In this document: positions 35,986 to 45,154 of the stretch, piece after piece
Layout: every line of letters starts with the position of its first letter
Numbering within the stretch: the first letter of the stretch is position 1
Source: an uncultured Bacteroidales bacterium
GTDB lineage: Bacteria > Bacteroidota > Bacteroidia > Bacteroidales > Paludibacteraceae
Direction of reading: 5' to 3'
DNA length: 64,000 nt
NCBI GenBank assembly: GCA_946185835.1
Contig: CAMHKW010000005.1
Location: forward strand, 1 to 64,000
Translations under genes and position numbers: made by a program
The notes under the pieces: generated by a model
Databases searched by the model: none
What the model saw: the letters and a program-made list of their open reading frames with translations, nothing else
What the model was told of the DNA's origin: nothing

Positions 35986-37481
35986 ACACCGCAGGTCTTC
36001 ATAAGGCTCTTTGTATCGTCGGCATAGCCTTGCTGACAGCATGCGTACACGAGGAACCTCTGATTGACGATAACCATCACAGCTCCGACACTATCCCGAC
36101 AGATACCTTACCGACCGACACCATGCCGTCGGATACCATCTCACACGACACCTTGCAGGTAGAGACGCCCGACCAAAGGCGTAACCCGCAGTATCTGTAC
36201 GACCTCGAGGCTCTGCCCGAAATCACACTCACACTCACCGAAGACGACTGGAACACCTATCTTAGCAATTTCGATGCTAACCGCGATACGCGTAAGTATG
36301 TGCCGGCGCGTTGGACTATGCGCAAGGGCAACGACGTGTGGCACCGCGACAGCGTCGGACTCCGACCGCGAGGTAACACCTCAAGAGCGAGAGCGGAAGG
36401 AGAGTTTGGCATGCCGCATGTCGACGGCGGTGACTTCCACCACTCACATTTCGGCGTCAAATTCACAGAATACGCAACAGGCGAACGTTTCTTCGGATCG
36501 GATAGGGTGATACTTAAGTATTTCCGCCAAGAGCCGGCATACGTTCGCGAGGTATACTGCTACGACCTGTTCCGGCGATTCGGCGTGTGGACGGCACCAC
36601 GTGCCTCGTATTGCAGGCTGTGGCTGTATATCGAGGGCGACACAAAACCCGTATACCTCGGGGTATATGCCCTCATCGAAGGCGTGAGGAAAGGCTGGCT
36701 CGATGACAGACGCAAAGACGGCTACTTGCCCGACGACGACGGCAACCTGTGGAAGGCTGCATGGGGTGCCGACCTCTCGGATTTCAACATTGTGGGGACA
36801 GCTAACATGGGTGTGACAACAGAAGAGACAAATTATATATATGCCCTGAAGACCAACAAGACCAATGGTCTTGCTGCCGCACAGAAAGAGCTGTATGACT
36901 TCATGGAGCAGATGCGTCCTCTGCCCAGCGGATCGGAGCAGCTGCGCAGTTATCTGGAGCAGCATGTCGACATCGACCTCTTCCTCAGGATGATGGCAGT
37001 CAACGTGGCTGTGGGCATGTGGGACGACTATTGGATTAACAAAAACAACTACTACTTCTATTTCGACTCTAACCACCGTTTCTACTTCATCCCCTTCGAT
37101 TACGACAACACCCTCGGCACGTCAGCCTTAGGCTTGATGGACGATGCCGGCACGGCTAATCCGCTGACGTGGGGGAGTCTTGACGGCGACAGGTTGCTCT
37201 GTCGCAAGATATTCTCTATTGCCGAATACAAAGACCGCTACCGCCGCTATCTGTTGCAGCTCTGCGACGACGACGAGCTGTTTACGGCGGCAGGTAGTGC
37301 ACAGCGTATCAGGCGCTGGCAACAGATGGTGAAACCATATATCGTCAACGATACGGGCGAAGACGGCGAGCTGTACGACGCACCGGTGTTGTGGGGCTGT
37401 ACGCCGCAATATCGGCTACTCTCGCCCGATAATAACTTCTTCGACACCCGAAAGACAGCCATCTATCGCTATTGCAAGTGA
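35982..37481 (+). CDS. CotH-like kinase-fold lipoprotein
   Basis: 499 residues; the start overlaps the upstream stop as ATGA. A lipobox (LLTAC) is at the end of the signal peptide. A Thr/Asp/Pro-rich spacer made of TDTLPTDTMPSDT-type repeats follows (about 35-62). The CotH domain then shows RPRGNTS, the motif with which CotH proteins bind, later YLGVYALIEGV, NLWKAAW, and NKNNYYFYF...FIPFDYDNTLG, the position of the metal-binding Asp of the spore-coat protein kinase family. In Bacillus CotH phosphorylates other coat proteins; here it is surface or periplasmic and its target is unknown. Confidence 0.85.
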   Translation: MNTAGLHKALCIVGIALLTACVHEEPLIDDNHHSSDTIPTDTLPTDTMPSDTISHDTLQVETPDQRRNPQYLYDLEALPEITLTLTEDDWNTYLSNFDANRDTRKYVPARWTMRKGNDVWHRDSVGLRPRGNTSRARAEGEFGMPHVDGGDFHHSHFGVKFTEYATGERFFGSDRVILKYFRQEPAYVREVYCYDLFRRFGVWTAPRASYCRLWLYIEGDTKPVYLGVYALIEGVRKGWLDDRRKDGYLPDDDGNLWKAAWGADLSDFNIVGTANMGVTTEETNYIYALKTNKTNGLAAAQKELYDFMEQMRPLPSGSEQLRSYLEQHVDIDLFLRMMAVNVAVGMWDDYWINKNNYYFYFDSNHRFYFIPFDYDNTLGTSALGLMDDAGTANPLTWGSLDGDRLLCRKIFSIAEYKDRYRRYLLQLCDDDELFTAAGSAQRIRRWQQMVKPYIVNDTGEDGELYDAPVLWGCTPQYRLLSPDNNFFDTRKTAIYRYCK

Positions 37482-37500
37482 AAGTTGCTATGGCTAATCG

Positions 37501-37570
37501 TGATCCCGTGATCTCGAAATCCCGTGATCTCGTGATTTCGAAATCTCGTGATCTCGAAATCTCGAAATCT
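37501..37570. repeat. 8-bp-period array after the CotH-like gene
   Basis: About nine 8-bp units (TGATCCCG, TGATCTCG, AAATCCCG, TGATTTCG, AAATCTCG...), next to a palindrome and a terminator. Confidence 0.8.
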
Positions 37571-37573
37571 AAA

Positions 37574-37592
37574 CGCCGGTTACAAACCGGCG
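37574..37592 (+). repeat. Palindrome CGCCGGTT...AACCGGCG, member 5
   Basis: CGCCGGTTACAAACCGGCG, followed by CTCCCGGTGA. The copy at 56181 has the same follow-on CTCCCG. Confidence 0.6.
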
Positions 37593-37621
37593 CTCCCGGT
37601 GACAATCCCGAAAAAAAAAAA

Positions 37622-37639
37622 CGGCTCCCTTTGGAGCCG
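37622..37639 (-). terminator. Bidirectional terminator between cotH-like gene and malQ
   Basis: CGGCTCC...GGAGCCG, 7-bp stem with a CTTT loop, 11 A on one side and CTTTTT on the other. On the minus strand it is a textbook terminator 18 bases after the malQ stop; it may also stop the plus-strand operon. Confidence 0.85.
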
Positions 37640-37657
37640 CTTTTTCGATATCCGTTA

Positions 37658-40333
37658 TCACGAGCGTCGTGCCGTGAGGTCGCGTATCTTTTGGTTGAGT
37701 GAGTCAGCCTTCATGAGGTCTTCTACCTTGAGGTGCATGCGGTAGCACCAGAAGTGGCGCGGGTTGTCGGGCACGTTGATGCGTTCGGCATGAGCGTCGG
37801 CGAGGCGTATGTCGCCGTCGATGGCGAGCCAGTCTTGCAGAGGCAGTATCACCCACATGGCAGGTGAGTAGACATGCTGGTTGATGATGAACTCGGCTAT
37901 CTCGGGTGTCATCTCGGCGGGTGCTTCGCCCCACCAGCCCATCTGCTCGTTATAGAAGCGTTGTGTCTTCTCGCGGTCTTCCTCCCACCATGCGCGCAGC
38001 GGGTTGGTGTCGTGAGTGCCGGTGGTGCATACGCTCAGGTAGGGAGCATCGGCAGGGTGAGCAAACAGCTTTTTGGGGTCTTTGGGCATGCGTTGTATCT
38101 CGAGCGAGAGAATCTGCAACTCGTGCATCACCGATGGCACGCATTCGGGCACCATGCCGAGGTCTTCACCGCAGACGAGCATCTGTGTCGAGTTGATCAG
38201 AGTAGGCAGTTTGCGCAATGCCGACTGACGCCAGAACTCGTTGTGACGACGGTAGAAGTAGTCGTTGTGTATCTCGGCAAGCAGGTTCTTCTGGTCGTCC
38301 CATAGCTCGTTCCACGAGTGCGACGACATCAGCGAGATACGCGGGTGGAGCAGGGCAGGGTTCTGCTGGTCAGGAACGAACAGCACCTCGCAGTGCAGGT
38401 ACATCAGTCCGTTGAGCAGGTTCTTTTTCTGTTGCTGCTCTTCTGCGGGAAGTGCGTCGTACCATGCTTGTATCTTCTGCTGGGTGTCGTACTGGTCTTT
38501 GAACCAGTATATATATCCGTCGTTGGTGTTGAGGAACTGCTCTTTTGCCAGTTCGGTGTCGTAGCCGAAGACGTCGCCCAAGAAGTTAGAGCGTATGTAT
38601 GGTTTGACAAGTCGGTCGTAGTCGAGTTTGACGCCGCGTTGCCATAGCTCGTCCATCGAGTAGGGCAGTGCAGGGCAGAAGTGACCTGTCAGACCCCATA
38701 CTGCGGTCTTGGGCATCTGCCAGATACGGAAGAAGCCGAGGATATGGTCGATACGGTAAGCGTCGAAGTAGTCTTGCATCTTCTGGAAGCGGCGTTGCCA
38801 CCAGCGGAAGCCGTCGCGTGCCATCACGTCCCAGTTGTAGGTGGGGAAGCCCCAGTTCTGACCCGAGATAGAGAAGTCGTCGGGCGGAGCACCGGCAGAG
38901 GCGTTGAGGTTGAACAGCTCAGGTGAGGTCCATGCATCGACAGAGTCGGGTGAGATGCCGATAGGTATGTCGCCCTTGAGTGCTACGCCAAGCGAATGGG
39001 CATAGGCGATGGCATCGGAGAGCTGACGGTCGAGGTGGTACTGCAGGTAGTAGTGGAAGGCTACCTTGTCGTATTCACGTGCCGAAGGAGTCGACAACCG
39101 GCGCATATCCTGCTCCGAGAAGACCGAGTATTTCTTCCAGTCGACGAAATGCGGGGTGCCGTATTTGTCGCGCAGGTAGCAGAACACAGCGTAGGGCACG
39201 AGCCACTCTTTGTTCTTCTCGAAGAATGCTTTGTAGTCGTCCGACGAGAATACTGCCTCTTTGTCTTGGCGATAGAGGGCGAGGAAGTACTTCATCTTCT
39301 CGTCGTATACTGCCTGGTAGTCGGCTATGGGCTTGCTGTTGAACTCCTCTTTCTGTGTGTTGTATTGGTGCCTGAGTGTTACCGAGAGTTTACCCATCTT
39401 CTCGATGTTGAGGTAGATGGGGTGCAGTGCGAACACCGAGACGGCGTTGTATGGGTACGAGTCGCGGTTGGTATGCAGCAGGGTGGTGTCGTTGATAGGC
39501 AGCGTCTGTATCATACGTTGTCCGGTCAGGGCTGCCCATTCGGCTAACTTCTTGAGGTCTTGGAACTCGCCTATTCCGAATCCCTCTTCGGTGCGTAGCG
39601 AAAACACCGGTACGGCGACTCCCGCACCTTTCCAGCGGGGCTGTGTGCGGCGGAAGCCACGGTCGTTTTGTATGATGCTGACGCCTTTCTGCAAACCCCA
39701 TATCTGGCGGTTCTCGCCATATTCGATGTCGACAACGCGACCACTCTTGAGCTCGTAGATGACGTACTTATATTCTATCACCTGCTCGCCTTGAGCTTTT
39801 ATCGTCACATCCCAGCGCGGGAAGCAGGTGTCTGCCATGACGAGCTTGTCGTCGATGTTCCAGTTGCCCAGTTCAGGTATGTTACCTATCACTGCCACTC
39901 CTTGTGTGGGTAGTATCTGTGGCAGGTGTATGGTCAGACAGAGGTTGCCGTGTGCCTGCCGTGGCTTGGCGGGTTGTGTGCGGTGAAACAGTGCCTTGAC
40001 GAAGGCTGTCGACTCGAACGCTTTCTCGTAGTCGTCGTGCTGCCAGTAGTCGTGCACCACCACTTTCTTGGTCTGTGCCTGTGCCACATTGAGTTCGCGC
40101 ATGCTGCCGTCTTCATACTGAAGGCTGCCGTCGGCATGCCGGATGGCATACTTATAGGTGATGTGGTCGACGAAGTCGGATACCGGAACGGTAGCTGTCC
40201 AGAAGTCCGTCCCCTGGCATGCGAGGGTCAGTGGCGCTTGCGGCTGCCAGCCGAGGATGGGTTGCTCGGTCTCTACGACGCATAAGGTGTCGCCCCATTG
40301 AGCGCGGTAGTTGATTTGAAATGTAAGTGTCAT
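37658..40333 (-). CDS. malQ: 4-alpha-glucanotransferase with two N-terminal starch-binding domains
   Basis: 891 residues, the long form found in Bacteroidetes and plants (DPE2-like). Two CBM20-type domains (about 1-105 and 125-235) precede a GH77 domain. Catalytic regions are visible: YRIDHILGF with the nucleophile Asp (near 525), CGEDLG with the acid/base Glu (near 721) and TGTHDTNPLR with the third Asp (near 774). The enzyme transfers alpha-1,4-glucan segments in maltodextrin and glycogen metabolism; no signal peptide, so cytoplasmic. It is the last gene of the long minus-strand unit, 32 bases after an Omp28-like gene with which it has no obvious functional link. Confidence 0.93.
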   Translation of the reverse strand: MTLTFQINYRAQWGDTLCVVETEQPILGWQPQAPLTLACQGTDFWTATVPVSDFVDHITYKYAIRHADGSLQYEDGSMRELNVAQAQTKKVVVHDYWQHDDYEKAFESTAFVKALFHRTQPAKPRQAHGNLCLTIHLPQILPTQGVAVIGNIPELGNWNIDDKLVMADTCFPRWDVTIKAQGEQVIEYKYVIYELKSGRVVDIEYGENRQIWGLQKGVSIIQNDRGFRRTQPRWKGAGVAVPVFSLRTEEGFGIGEFQDLKKLAEWAALTGQRMIQTLPINDTTLLHTNRDSYPYNAVSVFALHPIYLNIEKMGKLSVTLRHQYNTQKEEFNSKPIADYQAVYDEKMKYFLALYRQDKEAVFSSDDYKAFFEKNKEWLVPYAVFCYLRDKYGTPHFVDWKKYSVFSEQDMRRLSTPSAREYDKVAFHYYLQYHLDRQLSDAIAYAHSLGVALKGDIPIGISPDSVDAWTSPELFNLNASAGAPPDDFSISGQNWGFPTYNWDVMARDGFRWWQRRFQKMQDYFDAYRIDHILGFFRIWQMPKTAVWGLTGHFCPALPYSMDELWQRGVKLDYDRLVKPYIRSNFLGDVFGYDTELAKEQFLNTNDGYIYWFKDQYDTQQKIQAWYDALPAEEQQQKKNLLNGLMYLHCEVLFVPDQQNPALLHPRISLMSSHSWNELWDDQKNLLAEIHNDYFYRRHNEFWRQSALRKLPTLINSTQMLVCGEDLGMVPECVPSVMHELQILSLEIQRMPKDPKKLFAHPADAPYLSVCTTGTHDTNPLRAWWEEDREKTQRFYNEQMGWWGEAPAEMTPEIAEFIINQHVYSPAMWVILPLQDWLAIDGDIRLADAHAERINVPDNPRHFWCYRMHLKVEDLMKADSLNQKIRDLTARRS

Positions 40334-40365
40334 GATGATATAATTTAAGGGTTATTAGCAAGATG

Positions 40366-41715
40366 TTATTTGCGTGATATAAGGCTTCTCTTCGGAGCCG
40401 AGGCTTTGGCAGCCTTCCCGCTGAAGGTGCCCGCTGTATGCGAGCCGTTGAGGGTAGTGGTTGAGAAGCTGATACCATCTGCGCTCACCACAATAGAGCC
40501 TTCACGCAGCAGATACTGTTTCTCGTAGTACATCGAGCCGGTCTGCTTGTAGTAGGCAGCGTCGATATAGTATAGTATCGAACCATCGAGATAGGCTTCG
40601 GTCTCCGACTCATAGCGGTAACCTTGAATTGCGGTGCCTGCCGTCAGATTCTCTACATCCACAAGGTTGTAGGTGCCGTATGGGAGGGTGTCGGCATCGG
40701 CAACGATAAGGAAGTCGGCTAAGGGGAAGTACGAGTTGTTGTCGGTCAGTGTCGACGGAGCTGCCAGCATCAGCTCGAAGAGGTTGCTATTGCCTACTTT
40801 GTCGACAACGCCATACTGTGCCATCTCGTATGTGACGTCAGCTATGGCTGTTCCTTCTTCGGGGTAGGTGTCGCTTACGGGCACCACTTTTTTACCGCCG
40901 CCTTCGATGTCGGCGCCGCCCTTAGTACCTTCCACTACGGGGCACTCTTCGGCATTGACGATGGGGTAGTTAGCCGGTCCGGTGATATAAGCCACCACCA
41001 TGCAGTTGTCAGCCACCCATTCGCTGCTCAGGGTGCAGCTGCGCTCGATGGAGTATTCGTGCTTGCTGAGCATTGCCACGTCGCCCATAGGTTCGGTCAG
41101 GAACGTGCGCACGGCGTTGGTATGTACGAACTCCTCCCAGCCTTCGAAGGTGTGGTTGTAGTCTAACTGCGGTGCCACCATGCCGCTCTCTTTGACGAGG
41201 ATAGTGACACGATAGCCCTCGGCAGTGGCGTCGGCACTCTGTCCACTGACCTTGACCTTAAGCTCTCGGGTAGCACTGTCGTAGCTACGGCTGATAACGA
41301 CGCTGGCAAGAGCCGTCTGAGCCTGTGTGGAGGCTACGCTTGCCAAGTAGTAGGGGTGGAAGGGCTTGCCTGAGCCTTCTTCGGTGGTGATGTCGTCGCG
41401 GTTGAGCATGATATTGGGAGCACTGCGAACCTTAAAGGTAGAAGTGATGGTCTTGCTGCCTTTGATGGTGTAGATGTCGTCGGCAAAACCTGCGTGGTGG
41501 CTCACCCATATATAGTTGCTGTTGCCGGCTATACCTTGTTCGATATAGGCGATGCCGTCGGGGCAGTAGCCGCAACTCTGTGAGGTGAAATGCTCGATGA
41601 GCTGCTTGCGGGGGAAGTTCTCAGGGATGTTCTGCTCGGGTTCGTTCTGTCCGCATGCGAGCATTACTGATGCGATGGCTACGTATGCCATCTGACGTAG
41701 TACGTTGTTTCTCAT
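40366..41715 (-). CDS. Omp28-related outer-membrane lipoprotein 1
   Basis: 449 residues. Signal peptide with lipobox (VMLAC). The Omp28 region follows at about 35-150: LIEHFTSQSCGYCPDG with a thioredoxin-like CGYC pair, later APNIMLNRD. A C-terminal extension (about 290-449) has further beta-rich sequence. Omp28 of Porphyromonas is a surface-exposed lipoprotein with suspected adhesin function; the CxxC suggests thiol chemistry. A second member lies directly upstream, and a TlpA-like thioredoxin two genes further upstream. Confidence 0.85.
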   Translation of the reverse strand: MRNNVLRQMAYVAIASVMLACGQNEPEQNIPENFPRKQLIEHFTSQSCGYCPDGIAYIEQGIAGNSNYIWVSHHAGFADDIYTIKGSKTITSTFKVRSAPNIMLNRDDITTEEGSGKPFHPYYLASVASTQAQTALASVVISRSYDSATRELKVKVSGQSADATAEGYRVTILVKESGMVAPQLDYNHTFEGWEEFVHTNAVRTFLTEPMGDVAMLSKHEYSIERSCTLSSEWVADNCMVVAYITGPANYPIVNAEECPVVEGTKGGADIEGGGKKVVPVSDTYPEEGTAIADVTYEMAQYGVVDKVGNSNLFELMLAAPSTLTDNNSYFPLADFLIVADADTLPYGTYNLVDVENLTAGTAIQGYRYESETEAYLDGSILYYIDAAYYKQTGSMYYEKQYLLREGSIVVSADGISFSTTTLNGSHTAGTFSGKAAKASAPKRSLISRK

Positions 41716-41782
41716 AATAGTATATTGTTTGTTGATGATACGGTTTAGTGCTCCTTGTCTTCGGAGCTTGTTTTGTGGTATG

Positions 41783-42979
41783 TCAGTCCTCCGGCTGATA
41801 CTTGACCGTCAGGCTCAGGCTGCGGGCGTTATTATAAAAACGATAGGTGATGACGGCAGGTTGCATGTCGCGTGGGTAGTAGTGTGCGAACCACGACGAG
41901 TAGCCTGCGACGTTGAAGTCGAACAGCTGTGTGGTCTCTCCGTTGCCGTTGACGCATGTGCCGATGCATAGCTGGTCGTCGAAGTCAGCTGCTGAGCGTT
42001 CTGTGTCGACGTAGATATGTTCTGCTATGATGCTGCCTCTCACCTCCATCTCCTCTTTGCCGGTGATGGGGTCGGTATGGTGTGCGGTAACGACGATGGT
42101 GGTGTCGTTGCCGATGGCGCCTATGCCGTTGACGTTCAGCACGAAGGGCTCGTCTTGCACTTGGCTCTCTTTGGGAAGGTCGGTCTGTGCTACGGCTATC
42201 ACCTCGCTCATGTCGGAGCTGAGGGCTACTGCCACCACGCTATAGTGCCGACCGGTGTAGCAGTATCGGCTTACGTCGACGATATCTGTGAGGCTGCCTT
42301 TGCCAAAGGCACTCTGCTGACTCCCCCATTGCCCGTTCAATGCACCGCGGAAGATATGGCGGTGCATGTAGTCGGTGCTGACCTTACCGTCGGGCATGAG
42401 TTGCCGGCCTTCGATACTGTCTTCCACCAACCAATATAAGAGGCGGAAGTCGAGAGCGTCGGTAGCGTGGTTGACGGCTTGGGCAGTGAGCATATAGCTA
42501 TCGCCTTCTGAAGAAGGTGTGAGGTCAAGCGATAGTGTAGGCTCTTGGTTGAGGCGCCGATGTATGGCTGTTGCCCATGTGGTGTAGTCGATGAAATAGG
42601 CATTGCCGTCTTTCATGAAGTCGACCACTCCGGTAGGGAATGGGGTGGTGGCGGTGCCGTTGAAATGAGAGTAGTAGACGTCGGCATCGGCTGTGGTGTA
42701 GTCGTATAGAGGGTCAGCCGAGAAGGTGAAGCTGTTGGCGGCGGGGTGCATCTGTACCACTATGAGCCGTCCGTCGCAGTCGTCGGCAAGGTCGTCGGCG
42801 AGTTGCTGGGCAGTGGGGCAGTTGACGCAGCCGATGCCTGAGAATTCGGTGAGCAGGACACAGCGCTCGAGAATCGTCGGCTCGAGGGTGATGAGCTGTT
42901 GGTCGGGGGCGATGGTCTCGCACGACAATAGCACGAGGCTCAGCAGAAGCGGCAGTATGTAATGATAATGGCGATACAT
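41783..42979 (-). CDS. Omp28-related outer-membrane lipoprotein 2
   Basis: 398 residues. Lipobox VLLSC. Omp28 region with LLTEFSGIGCVNCPTAQQL (CVNC pair), then an expected thioredoxin-like segment (RLIVVQMHP) and PFPTGVVDFM with a cis-Pro-like position. Paralogous to the downstream gene but without the same C-terminal extension. Only three bases separate it from the DUF6029-like gene upstream, so both are in one operon. Confidence 0.85.
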   Translation of the reverse strand: MYRHYHYILPLLLSLVLLSCETIAPDQQLITLEPTILERCVLLTEFSGIGCVNCPTAQQLADDLADDCDGRLIVVQMHPAANSFTFSADPLYDYTTADADVYYSHFNGTATTPFPTGVVDFMKDGNAYFIDYTTWATAIHRRLNQEPTLSLDLTPSSEGDSYMLTAQAVNHATDALDFRLLYWLVEDSIEGRQLMPDGKVSTDYMHRHIFRGALNGQWGSQQSAFGKGSLTDIVDVSRYCYTGRHYSVVAVALSSDMSEVIAVAQTDLPKESQVQDEPFVLNVNGIGAIGNDTTIVVTAHHTDPITGKEEMEVRGSIIAEHIYVDTERSAADFDDQLCIGTCVNGNGETTQLFDFNVAGYSSWFAHYYPRDMQPAVITYRFYNNARSLSLTVKYQPED

Positions 42980-42982
42980 GGG

Positions 42983-44614
42983 TTAGAAGTTGAAGTTATA
43001 GCTCAGGTTGACACCTTTCTGTGCGGGCACATAGCGGCATACGCCTCCCGTGCAGTTGTAGCCGGCACGTGTCCTGCCAAACGATGCCATCAGTCGGTGT
43101 GCCCCCTTCTGGTAGGTGACGGCTGCCATATAATAGTGCAGCTTCGACGAGAGGTCGGTGCCGCCGATGTTGTACATGTCGCTTACAGAGAGCATCAGGT
43201 CGTTGAATAATGATAGCTCATACAGGGCGTATATCCATTGTCCTTCGTCTTGCTTGGAGTATAGGTACTGCAACTCGGCACGCATCTCCACCTTGTCGGA
43301 CGTCACGTATTTGACGTCGGCGACAAGGATGTGTGAGCGGCATAACTCGCCGCTGCCTTCTATCACCGGCGCGTTGAACGTCTGGTACATATACATGGCA
43401 TTGAGATACCATTTGCCGGCGATACGTTTCTGCAACTCGAGGTTGACATCGGTATAATATGCCTCTTTGGTCATGCTCACCCAACTCTGTGGTGTAGTGC
43501 CTCTGATATGAGCACCTTGCAGACGGAGTGTAGTACCGTAGCGTCCGCCCATGGCGGTACGTTTCTTCCATGTGTACCACAACTCACCCTGGAATGCCCA
43601 TTCACCTTGAAGCTGTGTGGCGTAGGCATTGAGGTCTGCCAAGTGATAGGTATGTGTCTGTGTGAAAGGAGGCAGGTGGTTGATATGTGCGGCGATGCCG
43701 CGTGACATGCGGTCGGAGCGGAACGACATATTCTGTGAGCGTTTGGCCTGCAGCAGCAGACTCATGCCTCGGCGTGAGTAGCTTGCCGACAGCAGTAGTG
43801 CCTCGCCGTGTTTGTAAGAGAAGAGGTTGTCGACCGATGGGTCGTTGGCTTTCCATGCGTACTCGGCGAGCAGCTTAAAGCCTTGGTAGCCTATTGAGAA
43901 GCGGGCGTCGGCGGAGCCTACCCAGCGGGGTAGGTTGTACATTACGGGTGGGGTGAGCGAGTAGAAGACGGTGTCTTGGGGCTGGTATTTGCTAACCCAC
44001 GAGGCGCCTATGTTGAGTGTCACCCCCGCCTGCTGCATGCGCTCGCTCCACTCGTCGATGTCGACTTCGGCGTCGGCGCCTACCACGGCACCCTTGGTGA
44101 AGTCGAGGTTCCACGCGGTGTGGTCGTAACAGTTCCAGTATACGCGCTGTTTGCCCCCTATCGCCTCGATATGTATGCCTTTGTATGGTGTGAGTTCGAG
44201 TCGTGCACCGCGCAGTGAGTTGTCGATACCCATGCTACGTTCTTCGTACAGACGTAGTATCAGTCCGCTGCCGAACTGTGAGTATACGTCGCCTATCGTC
44301 AGCTTGCCCCATCCCCAGTTGCCTTGCACGTAAAGGTTACCGATGCCGCTGCCTTTGAAGCCTGCCTCGAAACCGGGCAGTGGCGCCTGCATCGTCTCCA
44401 GACGCAGACCCGCATTCACCCACTTGCTCGTCAACGACAGGTTGAGGTACGTGTTGCTCAGATAAGGGAACGAGTACGACTCGGTGCCGATAGCCTCGTC
44501 AGTCATAGCAAACAGTCCGTCGTGTTGCAGACTGCCAAAGAAACTGATGCCGTCGGATGCCATGATGGCAACCGACGTGTAACATGCAATCAAGATGACG
44601 AGGACTCTACGCAT
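42983..44614 (-). CDS. DUF6029-like outer-membrane barrel protein
   Basis: The track's start at 44971 runs through the thioredoxin gene in another frame; the ATG at 44614 (MRRVLVILIACYTSVAIMA) begins a signal peptide 26 bases after the thioredoxin stop and gives 543 residues. The mature protein has many amphipathic beta strands and ends in Phe (LSYNFNF), as barrel proteins do. It resembles the Bacteroidetes DUF6029 family, often encoded beside Omp28 and TlpA-like proteins. Function unknown; it may be the membrane partner of the two lipoproteins downstream. Confidence 0.75.
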   Translation of the reverse strand: MRRVLVILIACYTSVAIMASDGISFFGSLQHDGLFAMTDEAIGTESYSFPYLSNTYLNLSLTSKWVNAGLRLETMQAPLPGFEAGFKGSGIGNLYVQGNWGWGKLTIGDVYSQFGSGLILRLYEERSMGIDNSLRGARLELTPYKGIHIEAIGGKQRVYWNCYDHTAWNLDFTKGAVVGADAEVDIDEWSERMQQAGVTLNIGASWVSKYQPQDTVFYSLTPPVMYNLPRWVGSADARFSIGYQGFKLLAEYAWKANDPSVDNLFSYKHGEALLLSASYSRRGMSLLLQAKRSQNMSFRSDRMSRGIAAHINHLPPFTQTHTYHLADLNAYATQLQGEWAFQGELWYTWKKRTAMGGRYGTTLRLQGAHIRGTTPQSWVSMTKEAYYTDVNLELQKRIAGKWYLNAMYMYQTFNAPVIEGSGELCRSHILVADVKYVTSDKVEMRAELQYLYSKQDEGQWIYALYELSLFNDLMLSVSDMYNIGGTDLSSKLHYYMAAVTYQKGAHRLMASFGRTRAGYNCTGGVCRYVPAQKGVNLSYNFNF

Positions 44615-44640
44615 ATCCAAAGCCTGACTAAGTGGTCGTA

Positions 44641-45147
44641 TTACTTCTTCTTTGATACTTCTAATATCTTTTGGTATAAGTCGTTTTCGCTGCCGTCGGT
44701 GTAGCCCGAGTGGTTGTATACCATCTTGCCGTTGCCGTCGAACACGAAGACATGCGGTATCTGCTGCACTTGCATCAGTCGCTTGAGTTCGCTGTTGACG
44801 TCGAGCAGCACTTCGAAGTCCCACCCTTGTCCGTCTACCAAAGGTCTTACCTTCTGTACGTTCTGTGCGTCGTCGATGCTGACGAGGATGAACCGTACGC
44901 CGGTCTGCTCTTCCCACTCGTCGAACATGGCATCGATGGCGGTGAGCTCGCGCATACAGGGTTTGCACCATGTGGCAAAGAAACTGATGACGATGGGGTT
45001 GCCGTTGTTGCGGAGCTTACCCGTGTCGATGGTCTTACCTTCTATATTCTTGAGTTTGACCGAGGGGATCGACTGTGCACCGCATGCGATAGTCACTGTC
45101 AAGAGCAAGGCAGCTGCGAATATGATTTTTTGTAATTGCGGATACAT
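44641..45147 (-). CDS. TlpA-like periplasmic thioredoxin
   Basis: 168 residues. An N-terminal hydrophobic segment with IACGAQ may be a signal peptide or lipobox-like site. The thioredoxin fold follows with ATWCKPC (Trp60, Cys61, Cys64) and QQIPHVFVF containing the cis-Pro. Family members reduce or exchange disulfides in exported proteins. Both Omp28-like neighbours carry CxxC pairs, which makes them plausible substrates (inference). It lies seven bases after the upstream protease gene. Confidence 0.9.
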   Translation of the reverse strand: MYPQLQKIIFAAALLLTVTIACGAQSIPSVKLKNIEGKTIDTGKLRNNGNPIVISFFATWCKPCMRELTAIDAMFDEWEEQTGVRFILVSIDDAQNVQKVRPLVDGQGWDFEVLLDVNSELKRLMQVQQIPHVFVFDGNGKMVYNHSGYTDGSENDLYQKILEVSKKK

Positions 45148-45154
45148 GTTGTTG

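Noticed and set aside
42983-44971. Long start for the DUF6029-like gene
   Set aside because: The extra residues come from another frame of the thioredoxin gene; the signal peptide starts at 44614.
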